From contig KL197709.1 in assembly GCA_000697665.1 (NCBI GenBank), positions 1,968,538 to 2,032,537 of the forward strand: 64,000 nt of DNA, read 5' to 3'. This document shows, piece by piece, positions 38,014-49,271 of this stretch. The stretch comes from Jaapia argillacea MUCL 33604 (lineage: Eukaryota; Basidiomycota; Agaricomycetes; Jaapiales; Jaapiaceae). Numbering within the stretch: the first letter of the stretch is position 1; every line of letters begins with the position of its first letter. Made by a program: the position numbers and the translations under genes. Under the pieces are notes generated by a model. The model worked only from the letters and a program-made list of their open reading frames with translations, was not told the DNA's origin and ran no database searches.

Positions 38014-40475
38014 ATGCCAGTTCCCGTTCCACGCTACTCCAAACCACCAGCGCACCCGGTCATCAAGTACCACCAATCTGGCGACGCTGATCAATCCAAG
38101 CCGTCTGTCCTCGGGCATCTGACGCACGGGTTACCCCTCCCACCCTCGGGCCCCCCACCTTCCTTCGGCACTCGAGAGGATTGGATCAGTTCCTTGCCCT
38201 CGTGGAGGAGGAATAAGTCCCGTAACGTATTGGAGGAGGATTCCTTCGTCGAATCCGAGAGTGTTCAAAATTTTCAAGAAGGGTTGACTGCTGCGGGAAA
38301 CGCAACCGTCATTAAAGGAGCTCACGCGCAAGCGTGTATTCCGCCCGTAACCACCGACGTGCCACGCAACGTCACGAACGGCTCACAGTCTCGAGTCTCT
38401 TCCCGGGATTCGACTGGGCCTTCAGACTCACATCTGTACACCATGGACGCCTACACTCCTGAAGGTATGCAGGTTGAAGCCATGTATCACCCAGAAACCC
38501 TCGAACTCCCCGCCTACCAGACGAAGCGTGGCTGGTACGGCTATGGTGATACTCTTGTTCCGACACAGTTGAGGCATGACCACCACTTTGAGAAGGGCGC
38601 TTTTACGCCCGTCTTCGAGGATATGTCACCTGGTCCTGACAACGAGCGCGACCCAGATTCGAGCCCCATTGGCCCTGTCACTCCTTTCGCAGACTTTGTC
38701 GATCGAGCGGTAGCCGCTGCGCAACCGGCCCACGACTACGACAATGTTCTTCGTGTCCCATTCCTCTACGAACAGCACATGCGCTACTCGTTGGAGGACA
38801 AGGGCCGTGGCCATCGGGCTCAATTCGATACGAATCAACAGCCACATGGTTACGCCTCTCCCCAACCACCACCAGAAGCAGTCCCTGCCTCGTCCTCCTC
38901 AGGAGCCTATAGGAAGCTTGCCGAGCCCCTTTCTGATTGGATAGCTTCTTATGTTTGGAAGGTGTGCACGACTGGCATGGGTAGTATCTCCACAGTATCG
39001 TCTTCGCCACCTATGTATGTACCCAAACACTCCCTCCATGTGTTTCATCTAACGGTTTTCATAGATACAGTTCCCAACAATACCCGACTGCTCCGCCAAC
39101 CTACCTGGCGAGTTCCGTTCGCTCGTTACTGCTGTCCACGTTGTTGCAGCCATCGGCTATCTTCCTTGCAATGTGGTACATTGTTCGCCTGCCCATCTTC
39201 TTCGGTCCCGTCTCGCTTCGGTCTGAACAAGAGTCAGAACTGAACTTTAGGATGGAGTTGCTCGGTGATTTAGTCGATGGTCCAGATCGAGAGAACATCG
39301 AAAAGCATGCGCCATTCCGCCTTGTTGTGCTCGGTTGTATGCTGGCGAACAAGTGGCTTGATGACCATACTTTCTCCAATAAGACCTGGTAAGTTTCTTG
39401 TTACGTATCTCCCATCCATAAGCTGACTATCTTTCCTAGGCACACCATCTCCAATGTCCCTATTCGTTCCTTGAACAAATTGGAATTTCTCGCCCTTGAC
39501 TATTTCAAGCACGATCTGTCCATTCAGCCCAAAGACTGGTCGAGTTGGTTGACCCATCTGATGAACTACCATCGTTCTTTGTCGTCATCGTCACCTCAAC
39601 CCATCTCTCGCCCTTCGTCCAGTCCGCATTCCATTGTTCGTAGGTCGCTTGAGGAGTTGATAGGAGCCCCCGTCACCAGTGATGCATTGCACTCGTGCAG
39701 TGACGACCTGTGTGGCCGGGCACGCCCAGAGCCTGTTTTCCTTGGTCTCGAAGCGCGGAGAACAGAGAAGCGGATGGAGCAAGAAGGAATGGTCGATGGA
39801 GGGGACGTCCTCGAGATTGATCTGGACGAAGATGGACCCCTCAGAGAAGAGTATTTGCCAAGGCGCCGGGTTAGTCGGTCTGGATCTGTACGGAGCTGTC
39901 GTGAGATGGATTGGGATAAGGCTAACGGCGAGAGGCGTCGCGAGATATCCAATGCGCTACCTCCACCTGCGAAATGGAGTCCAGCGGCAGACGAGCCTAT
40001 CCTCCGTGATCACAATCGCAACAGTGGGCAGTATACTGCAGTTCGACCGCCCATCCTCGCTCCTGCGTATGCGATGGCCGCTCCTCCTTTTAGCCAGGCA
40101 TGGGCCTCAATGTCCTACATTCCTATCAAGCAGCCAGGGTTCAACCACCACGGGACGACGAATGTATCTGAAGCGCCATACAACGGGATCGACTACAGTT
40201 ATCAGGTAGTTCATCCGCTGTCGCGGTCACGATCGATGTCGATGTCGATACCATTTGACTACGCCCACCCTCAGGCCGCAGGGCATTCACGATCGCGCTC
40301 TCAGTCACGTTATGAGCAAGGATACAACGACATGGTCGGAGTTACTGGTGACTACTGTGCCCCTCCACCCCCCGAACAATCCTGGCATTCAACAAACCCG
40401 TATGGATGTTTACCGTCGTACCACCTCCCTCACGGTCCGAACTTCGGCTATCAGCCAGCGTGGTTGAGAGCTTGA
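38014..40475 (+). CDS. Cyclin-domain protein, paralogue A
   Basis: The ATG at 38014 starts a long Pro/Ser-rich N terminus (about 330 residues). The first cyclin fold lies around residues 360-450: AIFLAMWYIVRLPIFFGP, HAPFRLVVLGCMLANKWLDD, then across an intron NKTWHTISNVPIRSLNKLEF and LALDYFKHDLSI. GCMLANKWLDD...W...I-x-x-LN-x-LE is the usual core of fungal Pcl/Pho80-type cyclins, which activate Pho85-family kinases. The C-terminal ~250 residues are disordered, with SRSRSMSMSIPF and SRSRSQSRYEQG. The stop is at 40473-40475. Introns near 39014-39063 and 39390-39440 keep the domain in frame. The related gene at 46821-48714 shares the same motif. The particular kinase partner is not evident. Confidence 0.85.
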
Positions 40476-41470
40476 AGCCATCGCATCCCCATTAGATTCC
40501 GAGCTGGATAACATCAACCTCCCGTTCGAGCATGTTCATTTCCCATGTCTTTCTTGTGGCTATTATCTGTGGACTGGTTCTCCCTCCTCTTGGAGGATTT
40601 CCATCGATCGCTCTTTAGTCCGACTCAATTCTCACCTGGATTTCGGTTTCTCCTATTATTTCCCATCGACTTGTATCTTCACGGCCAATCCCACATCAGC
40701 GACATATCCATCCTGTCGACAGGACCATACGGCCTTCTCTCTCATAATATGACGCCTTCGTCATTCCTTGTCAAGATGCTATTTATGCCGTTTGGAAGGT
40801 TCACCCGACTTTCCCTACGAGCACACTGGATTCGCTTTAATGAATCGAGGTCAAAACGTCATCTTTGGCCCTTCGTTGTCTCCCGATGCCTTCACGGCAC
40901 TCCATCGTCCCTCATCATTTTCGGACACTCACGCTTTCCATGGCCTCTCGATTCACCTGTTCATGTTTTGTTGAACGATCATCGCTTTCGTTCAGTACTG
41001 TCGCATTTTCTTATTAATTTTTTCACGCCTTTTTGCGGTTCGTTTTCGCTTCGCTCCGTTGACTTTGTTATCACGCTCGCCATCAGCATCACGAAATACA
41101 AAAATACGCGTAAAATTCGATAAAGAACTTCAAAAAAATCCCCCTTTCAACCCCTTGCCCAATCATCCCTACATCTCCCTTCCGGATTTCCTTATGAGAT
41201 CCCCTCCCTTGCTCTCCCTCCCTTCTCCAGTAGGTAAGTAGATATGCATTACATCTTGTCAATCGATCGTTGAAGTTGTGGTGTCTCGTGTTGTCGTGCT
41301 GGTGGAGTGGAAGGTAGTGTTTATCATGTATCTACTCCCAGCAGTTTGGTGGTTGTTGATGAAGGCAAGGGGTGTAGATGGAGTGTATATGAAGGTGTAC
41401 AGTTGGTTATAAACGACGACTTCTATCCGTATGCTCTGTCTCGTACAATATCACTTGCTCTTGTCACTGG
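40476..41470. other. Convergent 1-kb gap, cyclin paralogue A / UBA1
   Basis: Both flanking genes end here. A 192-codon plus-strand frame at 40545-41123 is pyrimidine-rich and shows no family motif, so I do not call it a gene. Nothing else is evident. Confidence 0.55.
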
Positions 41471-44400
41471 TTAAATGCGGACCACAATGAAAGGGACCTA
41501 GAAGACGCATGGGATGAAGCCATGATCTGGAGAAGCAAACAGTAGAGTACCCACCTCCACATCTTCGCCTTCCTCGTCAGAAACCATTACCTCCACAATG
41601 AGATGTCTGGTATAAGAGGGGATAGGCTTCTTGCTGACGAACTCCGCGAGTTTGCTGAACTTCATGGGCAACCGCTCTTCACTCTGAGAGAACGATGTTA
41701 GAAACGAAAAGTTACGGCCGCAGTCAAAGCTCACCTTCTTCTTGCCGATGAAAGAACTCCACAGCATACTGACTCCTTGACTGACCATTCCGACTTCCAA
41801 TTGATGTTCGTTTCTGAACCACTGCACGATTTGGTGCAAGGTTGGGTCTTCCTTGAATTCAAAGCGATCCCACAAGGTCCATTCGGTCGTGTTGTACTTA
41901 TACTTCTTTGCTTCAATGGGCTCCGAAAATCCGAAGAACGGCAATGCCAAGTTGACAAACCCATTCTTGTAGTCTTCAAGCTTGGACTTTCCGTCGATGA
42001 GCTGGAACGTACAATATAAGCATACGGATATGTAAACAAAATATCGGCAGACCTTGTACAGTTCCAGGCACACAAGCCCCGTAACGAGTGACGTTGTGGT
42101 TGCAATTGCAGGAATGATCTTGCCCGCGATTTGCTTCGTGGTGTGTTTGTCAGCAATGGTGATGTTGTAGTTCATAGCCCGAAGGTTGGATGCCGCGGTG
42201 ATGAAATCGATGTGGTGATTTGAGTCGTCGTCCTTCTCAAACTCCACGGGATTCAGACGATAACCAGCGAGCGATGAGGGGGGTGGCAGTTTCTTCACAA
42301 GGTCCACCGCGTCGCCAGTATCTGGTACTGATGTTAGATATGATGACCTTGACGTAAGGAAGAAAGGCAAAACCATACCTGCACCACCAGCTGCATCTGG
42401 TGCTGGGTCATTCTCGCTGATTTGCACCTTAACCCCGCTCCTGGGAACGAATTCGGGGACGACAACAGCATCTGCGACCCTCTTGAAAACTTCCGGGTTG
42501 GTCTCTCCACGTAACCCATAGTTGAAAGCGTGCAGGTTTGCTGCAGCGATGACGAATCCGAGGTGCCAGGGCTGGAAGATTTCAGTTTACGAGGCGCACA
42601 GTGTATGAGGCCGGCACTCACATCATTTGAATTGAAAGTCAATGGGTCAGGCGCTCGTTTGGGGCCGCTCCAGAATGGTTGTCCAGTGCTCGTCACAGCA
42701 TCCTTGGGCAAGCTGAACAGCAGCTGGCGGATTGCGTTGTTGAACCTGTCCTCAAATTGTAACCTGGCCCAGACAATGCATTCTTCAAATGTAAGCGGTT
42801 TGTTGGTTACGAGGTAGTTAACAATCTGCTCGATTTGCTCCCTTTGCTGGCCTGAATACTTGAGGGTACTCTCCAGATAGTTGGGTTCCGATAGGTAAGA
42901 GTTGACAGCTTGAGCAGGCTTCACGAACATGTTATCGAATTCGGTGCGACTCCACTGTGAGCCTAGTCAACAATAGAATCCAGGGCACCTAGCGACGATT
43001 GCATACCTCAATAGTATGTTGGATGGCGTTGGGGAAGTTCTTTACCGTGCAAGACGGGGTTTCCTTCTCCGGAGGATCTTGAGACGAAGAATATGACTCC
43101 GTCAAATGAGGAACGATGACCTGCGTGTTGCCCTTGGTGCCGAGAGTCCCGGATTCTAGTAGGGGCTTCAGGAAGAAGACACACCGCTGGTCCATGTAAA
43201 GCCCTGCAAAGGATCAGTCAGAAGACATCATTGCGACGCAAGGGAGCGAGCGTACGAGCTTTCACGTTGTCCAAAGCATTAGTCACACCATCAATACCAG
43301 CGAAGAACTCCTCCCCATAGACATCTAGAATACATTAGCGGCCAGTCCGATGAGTGAGCTCGTTACTTACTTTCAGTATCCGGTCCAACAGGCTCCTGCT
43401 TGCTCAGGATATGGCCCTTCAGGTCAGGGTTCATTTCGGCAACAGCAGCAGCAGCCACCTCCGCTTTGAACTTCCCAAGATCTTTGGCCCTGAACAAAAA
43501 TTGACGATTAAGATTGCTCTTCTCAATGGTATCCAAATCGGTGACGTGGATGACACCCCGAGGGCCGCTCGCCAGGCCCATCATGCTCCAGTTCTTCAAC
43601 ATCTCACAACCAATGGCACCTGAGCCGACCAAGAACTCCCGGTAGTTCGCAATCTTATCTTGGAAAGTCTTGCCAAATACAGCGATCTGTCCGTCATATC
43701 GCGAGCCGCTGGGCTGGCATTCGGTCTCGGTGGGCAGTGCAGCCGGGAGAGATTCCAGAGAGTCGAAATACAGATGTTGGACCATAGGATGGAACTTCGC
43801 AGAGCAAGCTTTCAGGACTTCTTGGGCCACAAACCCGCCGATAACTGCGACGATCGGAGATACATCGCCGGTGGCTTGATATGCGAGTTCGGTAACCACC
43901 TTCTCATCCACTTCCTGGTCCAGCTTTTTCGCCAAAGCAAGGACAGTTGCCGCGTCTTCCGCATTTCGGGGGCGAGGCAACCTCTTGTGCTGCACTCGAA
44001 ACTCAGACAGAGCCTGGAAGCCTGCGTGAAGAGTTGCAGGGCGATCGAATTTGGCGAAGTCGCTGATGAAGAACTCGGGTGCCTTCAAAGACTCCCGCAG
44101 GGGTTTCTACAGAGCGTGTTTACAATCAGTAGCCAAGGCATGAAGCAATATTACGCACGAATTCCAAGATCTTGGGCATCTTCACTTGAGTAAAGATCCC
44201 GCCCGACACATAGTCACCAAACGATGAGGTGTCCCCGATTGTGAATGTGTAAGGTCCCTTCACAGTGACTTTGCGGGGTTCACATCCATTAAGGTCTTCC
44301 ATTCCTTTGACTTCTGTAAATGTAACGAAGTCCCCATCTTCAAGTCCATGTCGCGACTCGTCCAACGTTGTGACAAGACCCTCATCATCCTGTCATCCAA

Positions 44401-45334
44401 AACATCGTTAGGGATGATCGCCGATGAAGTGCCAATAATCACACCTTCTCCACAGAAACGATCATTCCAGAAAGAGGTTGTTCTCCAGTAGGATCCACAC
44501 ATGTAAATTTGGAGCCGAAATCGTTGAAGATCGACCTGGAAATACTTAGAACGGACTGGAGCGGTAAGGCAGGGAATGCTAACCCGAATAAACCGCGAGT
44601 CTCAGCAGAAATGAAGTGCACGCCGTTCTGATGTGTCCAGTCGTTGATCTCGATTTGTTTGGCCAGAGGGATGCCGCATAAGACAACAACCTTGTGGAAC
44701 AGTTAGTTCTACAACGAAAGCGAGTCTTGACGACACTAACTTGGAATCCTTTGATTAAGTCCACTGTGACGCCTTGCCCAGCATGTCCGCCAATGTCTCG
44801 CACAGGGACGTACGCATTGAGCTCTGCGAGTCTCGGCACTGCCGCCGCGGCCCTTGACTTCCCGATGTCTTCCTGTCGGAGGAAAAACTATGGCCTAATG
44901 TCAGCAAAAGGGACAATCTCGATTTCGACAACGTAGTTACCTGGGTGCTGAGATCTTGGATCGTGACGGGTTCGGGATCGTAAACATGGACAGACTTCAC
45001 ACCCGCCAGGATCACATTCTTGGCTGTGGTAACGTGAGTCAAGGCCAGAGGTAAAGCTGTGATAGCATACCGATTTCGACGCCCAAACCCTGAAGCCCGA
45101 CGATCAGGACGTTGGATGCTGCCATCCGCTTCATGGCTGGGGTTGATCATCAGCCCCCTCAAATTTCAAACGCAGAAGAATTCTGACCTTCATGTCCGAG
45201 AACGTATCTGAATATGAGATGGTCAGTATCGAGCACAAACTGACGAGCAGCGGAACTGACAGTTGGCGAGAATACAATCCTTCATCGATTGCAGCCTCAT
45301 CGACATCCATAGCGGACGGAAGATTGCTTGCCAT
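41471..45334 (-). CDS. UBA1: Ubiquitin-activating enzyme E1
   Basis: Uba1 adenylates ubiquitin and passes it as a thioester to E2 enzymes. The ATG at 45334 gives [20 protein letters not shown] and YSRQLYVLGHEAMKRM across an intron. The inactive adenylation domain includes [20 protein letters not shown]. The active adenylation domain shows [20 protein letters not shown] and ATP-binding [17 protein letters not shown]. The catalytic Cys is in [20 protein letters not shown]. The C-terminal ubiquitin-fold domain ends [16 protein letters not shown] and, after a small last intron, PFIVVRI with stop at 41471-41473. About a dozen introns interrupt the gene. A 1-kb inverted-repeat element begins 141 bases upstream of the start codon. 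Confidence 0.97.
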
Positions 45335-45474
45335 AGTTGTGTGTATGATGTTTGAATGAGTAGGAGTTCAAAGCACAAGGGTAAAGGTAACAGTTCTCTC
45401 TGGATTGCTGAGACGCGCTTTAAAGGACAACGCGCTCATCAATCCGGAATCGCGACGATGACTAAGCCCGAGGC

Positions 45475-45538
45475 TATGACGGTTCATTTGCACAAAAATT
45501 AGTTTCCGCGCCCCGCGTAATAAATCTCACGCGCGCTG
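45475..45538 (+). repeat. Left terminal inverted repeat of the element
   Basis: 64 bases starting TATGACGGTTCATTTGCAC and ending in a CGCGCGCTG run. It matches the reverse complement of the right repeat with five substitutions and no gaps. Confidence 0.85.
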
Positions 45539-46069
45539 TATGAACTGGAGCGCGCTGTTTCCACTACACTAAAAATTCTGAAAGTCTCATCCTCCGAGAC
45601 TCTGCTGACCCCTTGGGTGGTCAATTCAGGCCGATAAGCTTCCTTAAATTCGAGTTAAATAGATTTTTTCTAACCCATAAGCATTTGTGAATGAACGGCT
45701 TCTTTCGGGAATTGCCGAATAACCCAAATATGGCAATGTCATGCCCATCTTCGGAAGTTGAATTCGTGGCCGAACGTTCTCGTTTCTCGTTCACCTCCCC
45801 CTTCCCAAGCACAACGTTTGAACGTCAACAATGCTCGTTCCTGCTTGCGTACGAGCCCCTCATCTCTCATCAATTGACTGTTTATTATTGGTTTTCCTGA
45901 TTTGACACCATTTCTCGTCGCCCTCCAGGTTTGGATATCGCATGGATGGTTGTTCAGACGAAGCCGGAATGGTAGGAGAGTCTCGGAATTTGTATTGGTA
46001 TCACCCCACCAACCTGGTATGTCTCATACTATCTCCTTTCAAGTGCTTGGCTATTCTCTCTAGCTCCAG

Positions 46070-46215
46070 GAACCCCAGAACCCACCACTCACCCAGCTCC
46101 TTCTCATTCTCCTCTCCCAATTATCCTCCTCCCCTCCCCCTCCCCCTTTCCCCCTCTCCTCCCTCCCCCTTTTCTCCCTCCCTCCTTCCCTTTGTCCCCC
46201 TCCATCCATCCTATC
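46070..46215 (+). repeat. Polypyrimidine (CT-rich) tract
   Basis: About 145 bases are almost wholly C and T on the plus strand, with runs such as CCTCCCCTCCCCCTCCCCC. Long homopurine/homopyrimidine tracts can form triplexes. It lies inside the inverted-repeat element and encodes nothing I recognise. Confidence 0.75.
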
Positions 46216-46407
46216 CCCTCCAACTAAATATCTGCTTGTTGATTCCAATTATGATGTGTAGCATAGTATCATAAATATCATATCATTCTCAATTGGATTG
46301 TCATACAACTTCTATCTAATTGACCACCCAGAGGGGCCAGCAGTGCCTCGGAAAGATGGGACTTGAAGAATTCCTAGTGTATCCGACACAGCTTGGTTGA
46401 GTTTATA

Positions 46408-46471
46408 CAGCGCGCGCGGGATTGATTACGCGGGGCGCGGGAACTATTTTTTGTGCAAATGAACCGTCATA
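46408..46471 (-). repeat. Right terminal inverted repeat of the element
   Basis: Reverse complement of the left repeat at 59 of 64 positions. The outermost 24 bases are identical between the two. Confidence 0.85.
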
Positions 46472-46477
46472 CGAGGC

Positions 46478-46820
46478 GTCCCAATCCGTAAAATCTAAAC
46501 TGCAACGAATAAGTTACTAAGATAGAGAGGATCCAAGGAACTAAGTAATCTAGTAATCTAGTACAAAGGGTAACAAAGCGGTAAAAAGTACTTTACAATA
46601 GCATTAATTCGGGCGTAGAGAATGAACAAAACGGTAGCAAGACAGCAATGCTCGAGCCAGGGGTGAGGGATTCCAGTGCAGGCTTCGGCATCGGATCAAA
46701 GCTGTGTCGACACAATCCGCATGATGCCCAGCGAAGCATCCGTACTGCATCAGAAACGAGTCAAACGACAATAATGCGGCGAGCGGCGTAGGGTAAGGTA
46801 ATTCGCCTTGGGGTGATGTA
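46478..46820. other. 3' flank of cyclin paralogue B
   Basis: No gene is evident between the right end of the element and the stop of the next gene. Near 46545 a tandem TAATCTAG repeats twice. A 101-codon minus-strand frame at 46604-46909 overlaps the neighbouring gene in another frame and has no motif. Confidence 0.5.
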
Positions 46821-48714
46821 TCAAGGACGGCCGCGCAACCAGGAAATAGGCTGCGAAAGAAGTGGAAGGCCAAACGTGAATGCATCTGTAGGATGTTGAA
46901 TCCCGTCAATTAGGACCACGCCGAGATGATCCGCGAGGGGGTCACGATTGATTGAAGACGGTTGAACGTGCGCCCCGGCAGACCGTTGGATTGGTATTGT
47001 ACCAGGTGCCATCCCAACCTTTCGCTTTGGAGCGATAAAAATGGGGTCGTCGTTGGGAGACCAAGTCGCTGGCGGAGGTAAGAAGTGTGGTTGACCGAGG
47101 CGAGTGATATCTTCCTGAACACACATCCTTGGGAAAGTAGCGGGCAACTGGTGATCAGGCGAACCCAGAAGAATGTGGTTCCGATTGGATGAAGCAGGAA
47201 ACGGGGTCATTTGGTCCTGGCTCTGGCACGCTAACATCGGAGGTGGGGTAGCGCTGGGAGCGGGAGGCGACGTAACGAGGGGACCAACGCGACAAGCCTC
47301 CAAAGCTTGTCCCAGGCAGTTACAAATGAGTGTATACCCGGAATCGCGGGCGCGGCTAACGGGGTAGAGGCGGGCGACGGACGAATGATAATCTAACAGT
47401 TTATGCAACCACGCCGACCAACTGGAGGGAGAGATATGGAGACTGTATCCAAAGATTTGGAGAGCAGCCCACTCGAGATTGTTAAGCGTGGTGATGGGGA
47501 TGTGAGATAATCGAGACCTAGAGTGGAAATGGCTGTTAAGGTGACGAAAGGTCTCGATTTGAGGATCAAGCGTACCATGACTTCGTGATCACTGTCAAAT
47601 CATCTAACCATTTGTCTGCCAACATAGCACCGACTAGAAACAGCCGGGAGATGAGCACCTCAAGGTCAGGGTTTGGGAGCAGATCCCCCTGGAGATGCCA
47701 CAAGAAGGAATAACCTTGCTCATCACGGAGTAGTCCCGTTGTCGAAAGAGATAGAGGAAGGGACGAGATGTACCACAAGGATAAGAAGACCGCTTGACTC
47801 GGCATGGCCGTCTGGGATAGAAGGTAGTCGATTCTATCAATGGTCTGGCGACGGTTTGCTTCCAACCTAGGCACACTACGGCTACACATCTGATTAGGCC
47901 AGACTCAGATAATTGAGGTCACTGAACTCACGATACATCGGCACCCCATGGCATGTCGGGCATTGTGATATACGTATACAGAAAATCTGCAGCCCATTCC
48001 GCCAGCGCCGTGTATAGCTGAGATGACTCCCCTCCGCATAACGAGGATGAAACATTGGGATTTGTAGCTGAATGCAAGCGCCAACTGCGGGAACAGAACG
48101 AAGGAATCATCGACTTTTGCTCTGCGCAGGGTGAGGCAACGTCGGGATGCGGTTTCGCAAGGGGTTGAGAGACATGATGAGAGGATGTTTGCAAGTCGAT
48201 GCATCTACCAAAGGTGTTATAAGGGGTGGAAGAAGCCCAATGATTTGCTTTCGCACCTGCTAGTATCGGTAGGGTATCCTTCGATGGGAGAGGTATCGCC
48301 ACAATTGTCATCTTCTTCTGCGTAAGATCCGGGAGGTGGCAGGAGATGAAAGAATGATGGGGTATAAACTTGAACTTCATTACAAAGTTCAATGGAAGGA
48401 GAGCCTGAAGATGTGTGTTTGCCGGAATTGATAACAACGCAAGGTTTGACAGGGTACGGAGATAGTGGAAGGCGAGTGCGACCAGTGTTGGACGAGGAGT
48501 CCTTGGGCAGTAGGAAACGCAGGGGTCGCACTGAGCAGGGTCCCCAGTTGGTTAATCGTTTGATAACCCGTTGAACAGCATAGGAGCCGTAGGGCGTATC
48601 CAGTGATGAGCAGGATGAAGAAGAGGATGAAGAGTCATCTCTGGAATGGTGCGCGATTGTCCCTTCCTTCGGAGGGGTGACGCTGGGGGTGGTGGCGTGA
48701 AGGGTATTATGCAT
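46821..48714 (-). CDS. Cyclin-domain protein, paralogue B
   Basis: The cyclin core reads AVFLSLWYISSLPLSLST, ISRLFLVGAMLADKWLDD, then across an intron HIPITTLNNLEWAALQIFGY and SWSAWLHKLLDYHSSVA. AMLADKWLDD...W...PI-x-x-LN-x-LE mirrors the core of the gene at 38014-40475, so the two are paralogues. The upstream part is Ser/Pro-rich. I take the ATG at 48714 (MHNTLHATTPSV); the frame extends further upstream only from a GTG. The stop is at 46821-46823, after ISWLRGRP. Introns lie near 48210-48250, 47880-47930 and 47520-47590. The C terminus is disordered. Flanking sequence includes the right end of the inverted-repeat element. The kinase partner is unknown. Confidence 0.8.
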
Positions 48715-49271
48715 CGTGAAAAGCGAGTTGCTCAGGACAAGGAGGGTGCGAGTTAGAACATTCTTCGAAGCTGACTTGATATACGAAGCACAAAGAGGTT
48801 CGCTTTGATTCTTGAGTCCACAGAAAGTGGCCTGTGCCACTCAGAGGGCGTGGTTGTGACCACCAGTTGTGGATTGCGACCAACAGGCTCGCAACATAAG
48901 TCAAAGAACAAAGGCACTGTACCATTCCACTAGACACGGCCACAAGGAAGAATCAACTTTGATGAAGCCTCGAGGCAGCCAGACCCGCCACAATTCCCAA
49001 TTTGGTTGGGTACACGTGTAAACATCTCAAACCTTGGTAATGCAAGGGTGGCCCGTCTTACCCATCACAAGCAAAGATCAAAGCAGGACCTTACACAGAG
49101 ACAGGTTTACTGGCAATAAGTTCCAAAATTTAATAAGTGTCGCCCATCCTAACATTCAAGGCATCAGAAACATACTCCTGATTGCCATTCGAGTCTGCTA
49201 TCCTACAAACGATCTTCAACCTCCAAGATAAGCCTGTTCGCAAGCATGAAAGGCAAAGATCCAGTACGACG
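48715..49271. other. Gap between cyclin paralogue B and cactin
   Basis: These 557 bases carry the 5' flank of cyclin paralogue B and the 3' flank of cactin. Short frames (49034-49231 plus) have no motif. An ACACGTGT palindrome sits at about 49012. Confidence 0.5.

Larger units (their letters stand above)
45475..46471. mobile_element. Short non-autonomous DNA transposon (MITE-like) with 64-base terminal inverted repeats
   Basis: The 997-base element has terminal inverted repeats at 45475-45538 and 46408-46471. Both begin TATGACGGTTCATTTGCAC when read inward and contain CGCGCCCCGCGTAAT. They match at 59 of 64 positions by my count. The element is flanked by CGAGGC duplications. No transposase frame is present; the interior has a pyrimidine-rich tract on the plus strand and only short open frames. 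The interior is more AT-rich than its surroundings, while the repeats are very GC-rich. The superfamily is undetermined, since a 6-base duplication does not fit the commonest fungal groups. The divergence between the two repeats suggests it is not very recent. It separates the UBA1 promoter from cyclin paralogue B. Confidence 0.85.
45469..46477. repeat. CGAGGC direct repeats flanking the inverted-repeat element (likely target-site duplication)
   Basis: CGAGGC occurs at 45469-45474, directly before the left terminal repeat, and at 46472-46477, directly after the right one. Six matching bases at both ends are what a transposition target duplication looks like. A 6-base match could arise by chance, but its exact placement at both ends makes that unlikely. 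Confidence 0.7.

Noticed and set aside
40545-41123. 192-codon plus-strand frame in the gap before UBA1
   Set aside because: Pyrimidine-rich sequence reads as Phe/Leu/Ser/Arg in this frame. No motif or splice context supports a gene.
45475-46471. Reading the 6-base duplication as evidence for a Polinton-type element
   Set aside because: The element is only 1 kb with 64-base ends and no capsid, polymerase or integrase-like frame. A plain non-autonomous DNA transposon is simpler.
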